Shown here: piece after piece, positions 1 through 10,629 of the stretch
Layout of the letters: the number at the start of each line of letters is the position of its first letter
Numbering within the stretch: the first letter of the stretch is position 1
Source of the DNA: Serripes groenlandicus
Lineage: Eukaryota > Mollusca > Bivalvia > Cardiida > Cardiidae
Length of the DNA: 64,000 bases
Assembly (NCBI GenBank): GCA_031761405.1
Contig: JASEVX010000007.1
Location: 59,169,803 to 59,233,802 of the forward strand
Reading direction: 5' to 3'
Notes under the pieces: generated by a model
Seen by the model: the letters and a program-made list of their open reading frames with translations, nothing else
The model's database searches: none
Told to the model about the DNA's origin: nothing
Made by a program: the position numbers and the translations under genes

Positions 1-25
1 TCTGCTGCAGAAACAGACAGACCTT

Positions 26-173
26 TTCCCACTCCACTGCAGCCGACGGCTTTTGAAAATATTCATCATGAGCACTTTCTCCAGTTGCAGATTGTTTTCA
101 ACTCGATAATCATATATTTACCTAGTTTCAAAGTTGTCTGCTACAGTTTCTCATATGTGGGAATGGGGGTTAA
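26..173 (+). mobile_element. TTAA-MITE type B, shares TTAA with next copy
   Basis: Diverged copy: TTTTCCCACT...CTGCAGCCGACGGCTTTTGAAAAT at left, GTCTGCTACAG...ATGTGGGAATGGGGGTTAA at right. Central hairpin is decayed. Confidence 0.65.
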
Positions 174-403
174 CACTTTCCCTCATATAGACGCTTTCCG
201 ACGCCTCTGCAGCAGACAGCTTTTTGAAAACATAGTGACAAAAGAAGAAATTGCTCAAAACAAGCAATTTCTCCTTTTAAATGCCACAATGTTTTCCACT
301 TTTAGTCATAGGTTATCTGTTCAATTATAGAGATTTTCTATTGTTTGACAAAATATGTTCAAAGTCATCTGCTGCAGAATTGTTGTATGAGGGAAAGGGT
401 TAA
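170..403 (+). mobile_element. TTAA-MITE type A
   Basis: Near-full type A copy. Family structure: TTAA, 14-bp terminal inverted repeat CCCTTTCCCTCATA (here CACTTTCCC), a GACGCTTTCTGACGCCTCTGCAG arm, CTGCAGCAGACGGC, then an internal hairpin with arms GAAAACATAGTGACAAAAGA... and its partner ...TTTTGCCACAATGTTTTC, a CATAGGTTATCCATTC spacer, and GTCGTCTGCTGCAGAATTGTCGTATGAGGGAAAGGG, TTAA. No coding capacity. TTAA duplications and CCC...GGG ends are those of piggyBac-type transposons. Confidence 0.85.
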
Positions 404-579
404 AAAACAACCTGATTTATCTCTTTCCCTGAAATGGATCACTTTCATTCAACAAACCAGTGATCCTGATCTTTGTGCCACAATGTATATCCTTTTGACA
501 TTTTGAAGATATTTTTTTATCAAATTTGTGATATGTGCATGGAAACTAATAAACATTTAGGGGAAAAATGACACACAAT

Positions 580-772
580 TTTAAATCTTTCCCACTTACA
601 GCAAACCTGCAGCAGACAACTTTGAAATCATGTTGGCAAAAACCTGAAAAATCTCTATAAATGAAGGTTAAATTACTGCATCTTTTGAGCAATTTCTCCT
701 TTTGACACAACGTTTTCAAAAGTTGACTGCTGCAGAAGCGTTGGAAAGCGTCTATATGAGGGAAACGGTTCA
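580..772 (-). mobile_element. TTAA-MITE type B
   Basis: TTTCCCACTTACAGCAAACCTGCAGCAGAC to GCGTCTATATGAGGGAAACGGTT; the TTAA flanks are mutated. A further decayed fragment follows to about 860. Confidence 0.65.
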
Positions 773-983
773 AAGGGGGAACTTTGATGTAGTCAAAAGT
801 TGAAACAATTTCTGCATTTTCAACAGTGTTTTCAAAAAATTCTTCTGCAGATAAATTCATATGTATGTGGAAATTAATAAAATTTTACAATGTATTGCTG
901 TTCATTTACAACATATCTCACAGCAGTCTGACTTGCCCATTCTGCCAAGAACAATTATTTATCTATAGAGCTAAACATTATAT

Positions 984-1465
984 TTAAACATTGTTATGAT
1001 GATTTGTAGCTTTTATATATCAATTATTTCTTTGTCCTATCTATTATTTGGTTAAAACCGACGTACACAACTAACTTGACTATCAAATATGTTTTAATTT
1101 AATTTGAAATTCGCCGAACAAGGTATCCGGCTGATTTCAGTACCCTAGATGTAAACAGCTATTACTGGTATGAAACCCCCCCCCCCCCGATAATGTTTTT
1201 GTCACAGCACAGTACGCTTTATTACCTGTCTGTATTAAACATTGATAATTTAACACCTTGCGAATCCAAGTCGCGTGCTGATTGACCGTTGAACACAATA
1301 AGAATACAATTAATCTTGACCAATTAGTGTGGCCGCTGGCCATGTTTCAAAGGGGACCGCTGATCAAGGCAGTTTATAGAGTATAATTGGTTGGGAGGGA
1401 TTTAAAGTGACCGTTTAAAGCCGGTGACTGCTGATCGCATGTGACCGCTCACACAAGTTTGACTG
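984..1465. mobile_element. Tc1/mariner-like MITE, 5'-degraded copy
   Basis: Homologous to the fuller element at 10630-11352: shared internal block AAACCGACGTACACAACTAAC and shared right end GACTGCTGATCGCATGTGACC...CAAGTTTGACTG followed by TA. The left terminal repeat is missing. Confidence 0.6.
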
Positions 1466-1477
1466 TATATATATATA

Positions 1478-1635
1478 CAGTGGAACCTGTGTATAAGGAC
1501 CACCAATGGGAAGGCAACAATCTGGTCTTTGTTCCCAGGTGGTCTTCAATTGCAGGGTCCTTGGGAAACTCAAAGTGTGTTTGCTTTAGACAAGGAGTTG
1601 CTATTGCATAGTGTTTTTTAGCACAGGTTTGACTG
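1478..1635. mobile_element. Short Tc1/mariner-like MITE
   Basis: TA, CAGTGGAACCTGTG ... CACAGGTTTGACTG, TA: imperfect inverted ends of ~14 bp with TA on both sides, 158 bp, no coding capacity. It abuts the preceding element through a (TA)n run. Confidence 0.65.
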
Positions 1636-2400
1636 TATATGTTTTTTCATAATAAACAGTGTGAATCATTTATATCTAAATTAGTTTTTTCTTATAAAAA
1701 AATAATAATTTAAATGTTTATTATGTAAAGGATAGGATCAGGTTAATATTTTCAAGTAATACATGCCTGAAAAATAGTGTTTGCCAATTGAATAATCAGG
1801 TAAAAAACCTATTTCCTCTCCTAATCAATAGCAATGTTACAAGGTAGATCATTGATACTATGGTAACAATCTGGAAAATAAAATAAATACGGGATTAATG
1901 TGAAAAACAGGAAATAGCAAAAAAGGTTTTCCTGGAATTACAAAATGCTAATTACATCTTCAGGTAAAATAATTCTCCAATCTGATTCACTAGATCTCGA
2001 ACCCTTCATTTCTGATTTCCTATAATTCCCTGAAGAGAATTTGATGTCTGCAGCTGATGACTTTTTGAAAACATTGTGGGGGGGAGGGGAATGATTATCC
2101 AATGACTTGAAGCTTTTGCTTTATTGAAAATCTTTTCTATCACTGATCCATTTATTTTCTTCTTTTAACATTTTCAATAAATTGGTTCAATTTGAAAGAG
2201 AGAGATAAAATATAAGCATATTAGGTGATGAGTTGATTAAGAATATGTTTCTTTATTCAAACAGCAAGTGGTTGATTGGAACATCTTACAATTCTATTTT
2301 AAAGCAGTAACTTACTTTTAGGTTACTTTTGATCCTTCTTAATTGTTACATGGATTCTTAGGTATACAATTAGCATTATAAATTTATATTAAGAAATTGA
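1636..2400. other. AT-rich stretch, nothing recognised
   Basis: No ORF with exon borders and no family member, apart from a small MITE-like fragment (GTCTGCAGCTGATGACTTTTTGAAAACATTGTGG) near 2045-2080. Confidence 0.6.
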
Positions 2401-2590
2401 TTAACACTTTCCCTCATACGACAATTCTGCAGCAGACGACTTTGAACATAGTTTGTCAAATAATAGAAAATCTCTATAATTGAATGGATAACCTATGACT
2501 AAAAGTGGAAAACATTGTGGCAAAAGATGTTTTCAAAAAGCCGTCTGCTGCAGAGGCGTCAGAAAGCGTTTATATGACGGTAAGGGTTAA
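2401..2590 (-). mobile_element. TTAA-MITE type A with central hairpin deleted
   Basis: Both ends and TTAA present; the stretch between GGCAAAAG and ATGTTTTC is missing, removing exactly the hairpin loop and distal arms. Shares its right TTAA with the next copy. Confidence 0.8.
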
Positions 2591-2893
2591 CACTTTCCCA
2601 CTTGCAGATAAATGTTTACACATTTACAGCGGACTTATTTTTGAAAACATTATGGCAAAAGGAGAATTTGAGCACAATCAGCTATTTCCACATTTTGATG
2701 GTTTCATGCAAAACGGTTGTAACTACTTCTTGAACAAGTTGCAGTTACAACCGTTTTGCATGAAGCCCTCGATTTTGCAACAATGTTGTCAACATTATTC
2801 AATAATCAAATATTGATATAAAGAGATTTCCCATAACTCTGCAAATATATTTTCAAAGTCGTTAGCTGTGAATTTGTTGTATGTGGTAAAGGG
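2587..2893 (+). mobile_element. TTAA-MITE type B interrupted by a small palindrome element
   Basis: TTAACACTTTCCCACTTGCAG start, GTATGTGGTAAAGGG end. The right hairpin arm is split by the insertion at ~2697-2775. Confidence 0.6.
2697..2775. mobile_element. Small palindromic element, copy 1
   Basis: Inverted arms GGTTTCATGCAAAACGGTTG / CAACCGTTTTGCATGAAGCC around a ~28-bp centre that is itself partly palindromic. A second copy is at ~35083-35163. Confidence 0.7.
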
Positions 2894-2948
2894 CATCTAA
2901 ATGACTTACAACACCCAGTAAAGATACCTTTTGAAACCTCTGTAGCAT

Positions 2949-3174
2949 TTAACTCTCCCTTCCCACCTATACCACTTTCTGATGCATCTTCAGCAGACAA
3001 CTTTTGAAAGCATTTTGACAAAAGGAGAAATTGCTCAAGACGAGCAATTTCTCCATTTGCCACAGTGTTTTCAACTTTTTTTCAGTAATTATACCTTCAT
3101 TTATAGAGATTTTCCACATTTTCGCCTACATTATTTCAAAGTCGGCAGATTTGTTGTATGTGGGAAAGGGTTAA
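2949..3174 (+). mobile_element. TTAA-MITE type B
   Basis: CCCTTCCCACCTATACCACTTTCTGATGC start, well-kept hairpin GAAATTGCTCAAGACGAGCAATTTC, TTGTATGTGGGAAAGGGTTAA end. Confidence 0.7.
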
Positions 3175-3364
3175 CTTTGTGGAAAAACAGGATATGGATC
3201 AAAACAAGGAAGTACTATTTTTCCCCATCACGTTTCTAAATCAGATTCTAAATCATGCACTCAACTCCGTTTCCTCTCTTCGGAGAATTTAATGTTAATG
3301 TGATATAATTGATTTCTCTTTCTTGTCTTTGAACTCGGGCAATTTGATTGTGGAGCAATCTCTA

Positions 3365-3520
3365 ACTCATTCCCACATAAAGGAAATAAGCAGCAGACAA
3401 CATTGAAAACACTGTGGCAAATGGTGATTTGCTCATTCTGAGCAATTTTGACTTAATATGTCACAATATTTTCCAAATTTCGTTTACTTCAGATGAATGA
3501 CAATGTGTCCACAGGTGGGA
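3365..3520 (-). mobile_element. TTAA-MITE type B fragment
   Basis: CATTCCCACATA...AGCAGCAGACAACATTGAAAACACTGTGGC and GATTTGCTCATTCTGAGCAATT hairpin remain; the right end is lost. Confidence 0.5.
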
Positions 3521-3587
3521 AATTAAATTAAATATACATGTAATACCACTATAGTAAGAACATGTTCTTCCACACTCTCCTGACCAT

Positions 3588-3770
3588 AAAACAAACCTGC
3601 AGCAGATGACTTTATAAAAATCTTAATGAACAAAAGGATGAACGTTATAAATGTAAGTATATTTATTGAATAGAGTTGAAAGCATTAATTGTGGCAAAAG
3701 GATAAATTCCATGAGCACTTTATCCTTTTCCCACAATGTTTTCAAAAGGGCTCTGCTGCAGATGATTTAA
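3588..3770 (-). mobile_element. TTAA-MITE type B, shares TTAA with next copy
   Basis: CCTGCAGCAGATGACTTTATAAA to CACAATGTTTTCAAAAGGGCTCTGCTGCAGATGATTTAA; much diverged. Confidence 0.55.
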
Positions 3771-4003
3771 CCCTTTCCCCCATACGACAATTCTGTAGCA
3801 GACGACTTTGAATATATTTTGTCAAATAATGGAAAATCTCTATAAAGCAAATGGATAACCTATGACTTAAAGTGGAAAACATTGTGACAAAAGGAGAAAT
3901 TACACGTTCTGTGCAATTTCTTCTTTTGTTACTATGTTTTCAAAAAGCCGTCTGCTGTAGAGGCGTCAGAAAGTGTCTATATGAGGATGAGGGTAAGGGT
4001 TAA
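3767..4003 (-). mobile_element. TTAA-MITE type A
   Basis: Full copy with a small insertion of a GAGGATGAGGGTAAGGG repeat at the right terminus, then TTAA. A short B fragment (CATCTGCAAGTGGGAAAGGGTTAA) follows to ~4031. Confidence 0.8.
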
Positions 4004-4403
4004 AATGCATCTGCAAGTGGGAAAGGGTTAATTTGAGGATGAGCACAAATTGCACACGTTGATTCTACTCAGACATAGAAAGGTCATAAACAGGTGTTTT
4101 TCGTTCAAGTTTTCTACAATTCTAACCTCAGGTTTGTAAAGTTTGAACATTAGCATGGCATTATGATAACATTTAAATTTCATTCCAAGTTTTAATGTCC
4201 TTATCTCTCAACCCATTCCACCATAGGGCTCACATGTCCTTTAATGTGCCTGCAGCAGATGATTTTTTTAAACATTGTGGAAAAGGGGGGACATTGCTCA
4301 TTAAATATTATGAACAATTTATTATTTTACAACTAGGTTTTTTGGTTGACCATGAACCATATAGCCCTTGCTTTTCCAGAGGCATTTTTAATTTGGAATA
4401 GTC

Positions 4404-4595
4404 TTAACCCTTTCCCTCATACAACAATTCTGCAGCAGACGACTTTGAAAACATTTAGAAAAAAAAATAAGGAAAATCTCTTTAAATGAATACAGTTGAA
4501 AACATTGTGGCAAAGATTTCTCCTTTTGTCACGCTGTTTTCAAAAGATGTTTGCTGCCGAGGCATCAGAAAGCGTCTATATGTGTGAAAGGGTTA
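4404..4595 (-). mobile_element. TTAA-MITE type A/B intermediate, internally deleted
   Basis: TTAACCCTTTCCCTCATACAACAATTCTG at left; middle shortened; right end TATGTGTGAAAGGGTTA. Confidence 0.7.
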
Positions 4596-5250
4596 GATAT
4601 ACATGTATAATGTTTATCTGGCAGAGGTAACAGGTCAGGATAGAAGTGAATTAAAAAGATAATTATGCTGAAATAACATGTCTGGTGTCTCTTCTCCGAA
4701 TCCATAAAATATGCACAAATCATGTCTCGGCTATAAAAAGTCAAATGCTTCGGTTGAGTCAAAATGCGTTTTGCAGGTAAGAAAGGGTTAAACAAGATTT
4801 GGGACCAACAACTGCCTATAAGACACTGATTAAAGACCATTTTAATGTTATATACTTTCTCAAGTAGATCAAATTCATGATAAATTGTTGCCAAATAAAA
4901 ACCCAAAACAAATTAGCTACTGCCAAGATTGTTATCAGAATAACACAGTGGTACCTGTTTTCTATTCATAACAGGAGTTCAACAGTCTTTATCTTCTTGT
5001 AGGTGTTCAGGCAACAGTCCATTCATAAAATGTATCCTGTTCCTATCACTGTACATAGGACACAATGCCTATGCAGCAGATTTACCTATATCAATTTTCA
5101 ATTCTTTATAATTCAATTTTTTGTAACATCATTTTTAGTCAAAAATGTTCAATGCAGATGACTCTTATATGGACAGAAATGTTGTGAGGACAGGTTGATT
5201 CATTGTTTGGAGGTTAAGTTACTTTCAAAAAAAGTACTATAGTAGTCTGT
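4596..5250. other. No gene or family member recognised
   Basis: AT-rich; the open frame on the minus strand (4565-4906) lacks exon borders and runs into a MITE end. Confidence 0.55.
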
Positions 5251-5254
5251 TTAT

Positions 5255-5350
5255 CCTGACACCAGCTAGTCAATCATAGTGCCAACCCCGCAACCCTGAG
5301 CGCCAAGAAGGGTAGCCATTACTGCCATTGCCGGCATGACTCAACCGGGG
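5255..5350 (-). mobile_element. SINE fragment
   Basis: TATCCTGACACCAGCTAGTCA...CCCCGCAACCCTGAGCGCCAAG, then a relic B box (CCGGGGATCGGAGC). Matches the body of the SINE family at 9650 and 17672. Confidence 0.6.
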
Positions 5351-5394
5351 ATCGGAGCAAAGTTATGATCAATTAATGCAAAGAGGTCAACCAG

Positions 5395-6120
5395 CAGACA
5401 GATGAAAACAAGAGCGCCGCGGAGCGAACGCCAATAATCGTCTGTTTTTTTCTTAGTCGAAAAAGGCGGATTTCTTTATAACAAGAGGGCCATGAGGCCC
5501 TGCATCGATCACCGAGAATGGGCTTTTTAAGACTTAACTCTTTCAGCGCCAATGGCAATATCATCAAGACAAAATTTCAAGCTGCTCAAGTCAAAAATGC
5601 AATCTCTATAGTGTTAACAAGATTTTTATACAATATGGCCTAGTGACCTAGTATTTGACCTGACCAAATTTATATTTGATTTGGTTGGATATCTTCAAGG
5701 CAAATATTCTGACAAAGATTAAAATGACCAATAATTGAACTTGGCCTAGATTTCATCAAGACAACTTTCTAACAAAGTTTCAACATGCTCAAGTTTAAAA
5801 TGCGGCTTTTAGAGTGTTAACAAGATTTTCCTTAAATTAAGCCTACTAACCTAGTTTTTTACCAAACATGACCTATATTCGATCTTGGCCTAGAAATCAC
5901 TAAGACAAACATTCTGACAAAGTTTCACATGCTCAAGCCAAAAATGTAGCTTCCAGTGTTAACAAGATTTTCCTTAAATTTGACCTAGTGACTTAGTTTT
6001 TAACCGGACATGACCCTGTTTCGAACTTGGCCTAGATATCACTAGGACAAACATTCTGACAAAGTTTCAGCATGCTCAAGCCAATAGTGTGGCTTCCAGA
6101 GTGTTAACAAGATGATTTAC
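5395..6120. mobile_element. Tandem-array element, truncated (same family as 47045-48625)
   Basis: A short piece of another element start (AACAAGAGCGCCGCGGAGCG) is followed at ~5478 by AACAAGAGGGCCATGAGGCCCTG and ~4 diverged units of ~155 bp built on GTTAACAAGATTTT, TGACCTAGTTTTTGACC, CCTAGATATCA and AAGACAAACATTCTGACAAAG. The microsatellite and right end are missing. Confidence 0.75.
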
Positions 6121-6145
6121 AAGTGTCTCCTTACAGGAAGGTGAC

Positions 6146-6358
6146 TTAACCCTTTTCCCTCATATAGACAATTTCTGACGCCTCTGCAGCAGACAGCTTT
6201 TTGGACATAGGAACAAAAGAAGAAATTGCTCAAAACGAGCAATTTCTCCTTTTGCTACAATGTTTTCCACTTCAATTATAGAGATTTTCTATTTTTTGAC
6301 TAGTCTAAATATGTTCAAAGTCGTCTGCTGCAGAATTGCAGTTTTGAGGGAAAGGTTC
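6146..6358 (+). mobile_element. TTAA-MITE type A, right end damaged
   Basis: CCCTTTTCCCTCATATAGAC at left; right end TTTTGAGGGAAAGGTTC without TTAA. Confidence 0.78.
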
Positions 6359-6478
6359 AAAAGAAATGAACTAACTCTATTTTGAGTTTGCAAACATTTT
6401 CTGCCATAGGTTAGAAATTCATGAAGGAAAACGTATGTTATTTATGTAAATGCTATTCTTCAAATAATGCATGTGATA

Positions 6479-6708
6479 TTAACCCTTTCCCTCATATAGA
6501 CGCTTTCTGACGCCTCTGCAGCAGACAGCTTTTTGAAAACATAGTAACAAAAGAAGAAATTGCACAAAACGTGCAATTTCTCCTTTTGTCACAATGTTTT
6601 CCACTTTTAGTCATAGGTTATCCATTCAATTATAGAGATTTTCCATTATTTGACAAAATATGTTCAAAGTCGTCTGCTGCAGAATTGCCGTATGAGGGAA
6701 AGGGTTAA
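6479..6708 (+). mobile_element. TTAA-MITE type A, intact reference copy
   Basis: Both TTAA, perfect 18-bp ends TTAACCCTTTCCCTCATA / inverse, 230 bp; hairpin GAAATTGCACAAAACGTGCAATTTC intact. Confidence 0.92.
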
Positions 6709-6835
6709 ATGTGCCCTAAAATGATGAGGTACATACATCAAAACCTTTCTTATTTCCATGCAGTATCTTTCATTTTGTGACAAGGCAAACTTAATTTGGC
6801 ATGACAAACTGACATGTCTAATATACTTCATAATA

Positions 6836-7035
6836 TTTCAACCTTTTCCAACATACAACAAAATCTGCACCAGTTTGAAAACATCTGAGCAAAACATGCG
6901 AAAAATCTCTACAAAAATAAAGTATCATTATTCATAAGAGTTGAAAACATTGTTGCAAAATGAGAAAATGCTCTGGCGCCTCTTCAGAAGACGACTTTTG
7001 AAAACAATATGGCAATTTCTCGTTTTGTAATAATG
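6836..7035 (-). mobile_element. TTAA-MITE type B remnants
   Basis: CCTTTTCCAACATACAACAAAATCTGCA...GAAAATGCTC...; a second scrap lies to ~7140. Confidence 0.5.
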
Positions 7036-7479
7036 TTTTTATCTTCATTCAATAAAGGATGACATTTGATTTGACTTTTGAAAACATTGCATTAAATTGT
7101 GAAATTGATCAAAACAAGCAATTTCACCTTTAAGTGCCAGATTTCCAGATTGTTCAACTTGTTCATATGTTGATTGTAAAGTAGACAACATTTGAATTAT
7201 CATGTGAAGTAATTTGGGTTAATCATATGTATTCATTAATGAAGATCCTTTTTTTTACATGACATATTAACTATTAATAAGCACTGCTATGGCACTTGTC
7301 ATATTTTTTATGAACATGAACTGCCATACAGTTTAAGATTTATTACTCATATTAATCTTTGAATTTTTTTCTGTTTCGTGAACAGAAATAGTTCTTGAAT
7401 CTTAAACACTTTCACCCATTCAACAAAATTGCAGCAGATGGCATTAAAAACAAAAGAGATAAAATATGGAAAATTTACC

Positions 7480-7682
7480 TTAACCCTTTCCCTTATAGAG
7501 ACGCTTTATGACGACTCGGAAGCAGACGGCTTTTTGAAAACATAGTGACAAAAGAAGAAATTGCTCAAAACGAGCAATTTCTCCTTTTGCCACTTTTAGT
7601 CATAGGTTATCCGTTCAATTATTGAGATTTTCTATTTTTTGACAAAATATGTTCAGAATTGTCGTATGAGGGAAAGGGTTAA
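7480..7682 (+). mobile_element. TTAA-MITE type A with two small deletions
   Basis: TTAACCCTTTCCCTTATAGAGACGC; the CACAATGTTTTCC and GTCGTCTGCTGCAG blocks are deleted; ends GTATGAGGGAAAGGGTTAA. Confidence 0.85.
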
Positions 7683-7875
7683 CAAAAGAATCATTATGTG
7701 CAATTTCTCCTACTGCCATTACGTCTTCAATATTTGTCTGCTGCAAATGTGTCAAAATGAAGGTATTATACTTAAAGCTAAAGTTATTATTTACTATTTT
7801 GTATGACTTTGTTTTCCATGTTTTACATAAATAGATGTATCGAACACTGGTCAGTAACAGTGGTCTGTCCTTACA

Positions 7876-8106
7876 TTAATCCTTTCCCACATAGGCGTAG
7901 ACGCATTTTGATGCCCCTTCAGCAGACGACTTTTGAAAACATTGTGACAAAAGGAGAAATTGCCCATAGCAATTTCTCCTTTTGCCACAATGTTTTCAAA
8001 CCCTATTCAACTATTTAACTTAAATTTACAGAGATTATTAATATGTTTGCCAAAATGTGTTAAAAAGTCGTCTGCTATAGTTTTGTTGTATGAGGGAAAG
8101 GGTTAA
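7876..8106 (+). mobile_element. TTAA-MITE type B
   Basis: TTAATCCTTTCCCACATAG start, hairpin GAAATTGCCCATAGCAATTTC, ends TATGAGGGAAAGGGTTAA. Confidence 0.75.
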
Positions 8107-8141
8107 TAGATGTAGCCTGGATACACAGAAATTTAAGAAGT

Positions 8142-8442
8142 AAACCCTTTCCCACATACAATGAATCTGCTTCAGCCAACTTTGAAAACATATTGGCAGA
8201 ATTATCGAAAATCCCCATAAGGTCAAAATTGGAAAGGGCAAATTTAAATGAGTCAATAGGTATAACTCCGGAGATTCTTTCTGACAATATGATTGACATG
8301 AAAATTACCTTGTTAGTGAATGCCTCATATTTATTACCTACATTCAAAATAATACTGCATTGTCAAAATTTGTCACCATGTTTTTAAAAAAAACATCTGC
8401 TGCAGGGGCGTAAGAAAGCGTCTATATGAGGGAAAGAGTTAA
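8142..8442 (-). mobile_element. TTAA-MITE type B with ~120-bp internal insertion
   Basis: CCCTTTCCCACATACAATG left end and CGTCTATATGAGGGAAAGAGTTAA right end; about 8220-8360 does not match the family. Confidence 0.65.
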
Positions 8443-8454
8443 ATGAATGTGTAA

Positions 8455-8571
8455 TTAATGTATCTAGTTGAAAACAATGTGACATGAGCAATTCCTCCCT
8501 TTGCCATGATGTTTGCAAAAGTTGTAAGCTGCAACTGTGTCAAAATGCCTCCGCAAATGGGAAAGGGTTAA
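8455..8571 (-). mobile_element. TTAA-MITE type B, right half
   Basis: GAGCAATTCCTCCCTTTGCCATGATG to CCGCAAATGGGAAAGGGTTAA. Confidence 0.6.
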
Positions 8572-8791
8572 CCCATGTCACCAAGGCAAATTTATTTATG
8601 ATTGTGTAGCAGACAACTGTTGAAATAAGTATAGATTATAATGCAGAAATGGAGCAATGTCTCCACTTTTCACAATATTTTCAACTCTGTATCAAAATCA
8701 TACACACAATTTTCAATATTATGACCTATTTTCAGCAGATTGTATCATTGTAGCAAAAAGAGAATTTGCATGATGATCAGTAACAATGTTA

Positions 8792-9021
8792 TTAACCCTT
8801 TCCCGCATACATAATATCTGCAGCAGAAGACTTTGAAAACACACCCGAAAATAATTTGAAACTTTCTTCAAATGAAATTACAATAATTGAATAGAGCTGA
8901 AAACATGGTGATAAAAGAAGCAATTGCTTGTTTTGAGCAATTTCTTCTTTTGATGACACGTTTTTAAAAAGTCGTCTGCTGCTGAGGCGTCAGAAAGCGT
9001 CTATATGAAGGAAAGGGTTAA
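8792..9021 (-). mobile_element. TTAA-MITE type B
   Basis: TTAACCCTTTCCCGCATACATAATATCTGCAG start; hairpin GCAATTGCTTGTTTTGAGCAATTTC; ends TATGAAGGAAAGGGTTAA. A right-half relic follows to ~9146. Confidence 0.78.
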
Positions 9022-9297
9022 CTGTATTCAATAAATAAACTCTTCTACAGCAGATTTGTTCATGATTTTTTCCCCCCAAGATATTTTTAAAGTTGTCCAC
9101 TTCATACTAAGTCTTGCTGTATGTGGGAAAGGGTTAGGCAAATTTACGTTGAACACATATTCCACAGGCAATTGTAATCTACGACCCTATAGAGCCGTCT
9201 CTTCAACGTGAGTCATTGTTATACCACTTATAGTAAATCCCTAAACGGATAGTAGGTGTGTTTACTTCCTGTATAATAGCAGTCATTGGCATGCAAA

Positions 9298-9501
9298 TTA
9301 ACCCTTTCAAACCTGCAGCAGACGGCTTTGAAAATCTCTGGGCAAAAATATGAAAAATCTCTATAAATGAAAGTGCAACTATTGAAAAGAATTGAAAACA
9401 CTGTGGTAAAAAGGAGAAATTGCTCATTATGAGCAATTTCTTCTTTTGCCACAATGTTTTCAAAAGTCGTCTGAAAGTGTCTACAAGTGGGAAAGGGTTA
9501 A
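9298..9501 (-). mobile_element. TTAA-MITE type B
   Basis: TTAACCCTTTCAAACCTGCAGCAGACGG start, hairpin GAAATTGCTCATTATGAGCAATTTC, ends CAAGTGGGAAAGGGTTAA. Confidence 0.78.
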
Positions 9502-9649
9502 ATCATCCTGCTCAGGGATGAATAGCTGTGATAGGAAAATCCCCTTATAGTGTTAAAAAGAAACCAAACATGAGAGCATTTGCAGGAACGCATTTTTCTC
9601 CTTATATAAACTCAATGACTGTTTGGTCGTTTCCGCTGCTTTAAATAAA

Positions 9650-9855
9650 ATAAACATTTATATCACGGTGTTTTCTGGGCAAGTTACTAGTACTACTGGT
9701 CCACTTATCCTGACACCAGCCCGTCTGCTGTCATTACGCTAGCCCCGCAACCCTGATTGCCAAGGAGGTCAGCCGTTACTACCATTTTCAAAGACCCGGC
9801 CAGGGATCAAACCCCTGGCCTCCCGTACCCGTAGCGGGCAATAACTATAACTTAA
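9650..9855 (-). mobile_element. tRNA-headed SINE, minus strand
   Basis: TATATCACGGTGTTTTCTGG tail side, ACTAGTACTACTGGTCCA and CCTGACACCAGC body, then a tRNA-like head with B box (GGGATCAAACCCCTGG on this strand). Confidence 0.7.
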
Positions 9856-9856
9856 G

Positions 9857-10065
9857 TCAGGGTGTGTCAGATGACTGACAAGTGACCCCGAAAATGTAAA
9901 TGTCTTGATCAATTTCTCCATTGTAAGCAATGTTTTCAACTATATAACCAAACTTTAAATTTAAATTTCTAGTTCTAATATTGCTTTCATCAGAAACTGT
10001 CCAAAGAAGACTCGTCTGAGAATATAATATCAGGAAAACTGTTAGAAACACTCATTATTACTTAC
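9857..10065 (-). other. Intron start after the RA-domain exon
   Basis: Sequence after the GTAAGT donor. No further RASSF-like exon is visible on the minus strand from here to base 1, where only repeats are recognisable. Confidence 0.6.
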
Positions 10066-10268
10066 CTAGTTGCATGTATGGACCGAATAGTGTCTCGAGG
10101 CATGTAGAAAGACATATTTTGAGTATTCTGCTCGATGATATGTTCCCGTGTAAGAACTTCGTAAATTGACGGTGGTCTTGCTCCGAGTGACATAGTGATG
10201 GGGCGGACTAAGTTCAAGGTCACCTTGATAAACCCCTGGAATGCATCTTTATTGGTATCATCCTCCTT
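10066..10268 (-). CDS. RASSF1/3/5: RASSF1/3/5-like gene, start of Ras-association (RA) domain
   Basis: Acceptor ATCTCTTGCAG|AAGGAG and donor ACTAG|GTAAGT bound 203 bases entering in phase 0 and leaving in phase 2. The translation KEDDTNKDAFQGFIKVTLNL, then VRPITMSLGARPPSIYEV, ending MSFYMPRDTIRSIHAT, follows the RA-domain start of RASSF1/5 (GFIKVHLKL, RP-V, RPxSIYDAI, TSFYLPxDAIKxLH) residue class by residue class. The RA domain binds GTP-loaded Ras-family proteins. The rest of the RA domain and the C-terminal SARAH helix (which pairs with MST kinases in the family) are not found in 1-10065, so the gene continues past the left edge or in exons I could not see. Confidence 0.92.
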
Positions 10269-10333
10269 CTGCAAGAGATCAGGCAGAATGTCACGGAAAA
10301 AAATAAAGAATGCTTGAATATTTTAGTACATGC

Positions 10334-10544
10334 TTAACCCTTACCCATTTTAGGATTCATATTGACACATCTATACTAGACAGGTTTTGAAAACCTTGTG
10401 ACATAATCAGCAATTTCTCTTTTTCACAATGTTTTCAATTATTTTCAATTATTATACTTTCATTTATTGAGATTTACCACAATTTTGCCATGTTGTTTTC
10501 AAAATTGACTGCTTCAGTTTTGTTGTATGTGGAAAAGGGTGTTA
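10334..10544 (+). mobile_element. TTAA-MITE type B
   Basis: TTAACCCTTACCCATTTTAGG start, GTTGTATGTGGAAAAGGGTGTTAA end; lies in the intron just 3' of plus-strand position of the RA exon. Confidence 0.65.
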
Positions 10545-10629
10545 AATATGTGTGTAATATATCCCTGTCTGTTGCTTCGGATGAATGCTGAGAAGAAGAC
10601 CGAATATGGTAGTGGTTTATATCCTTATA

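Noticed and set aside
85..330. Numerous 60-110 residue frames ending in ...FPHIDAF or containing QFLLLPQCF
   Set aside because: All are translations of the TTAA-MITE in various frames; they have no start context, exon borders or independent conservation.
1181..1190. C10 run as a structural (G-quadruplex) signal
   Set aside because: A single homopolymer run without further G or C tracts nearby.
9203..9463. Missing C-terminal RASSF exons (rest of RA domain, SARAH) to the left of 10066
   Set aside because: Minus-strand frames here are MITE-derived. No FALF/KFxVxDNPxKF or SARAH-like helix was found in 1-10065, so no exon is claimed.
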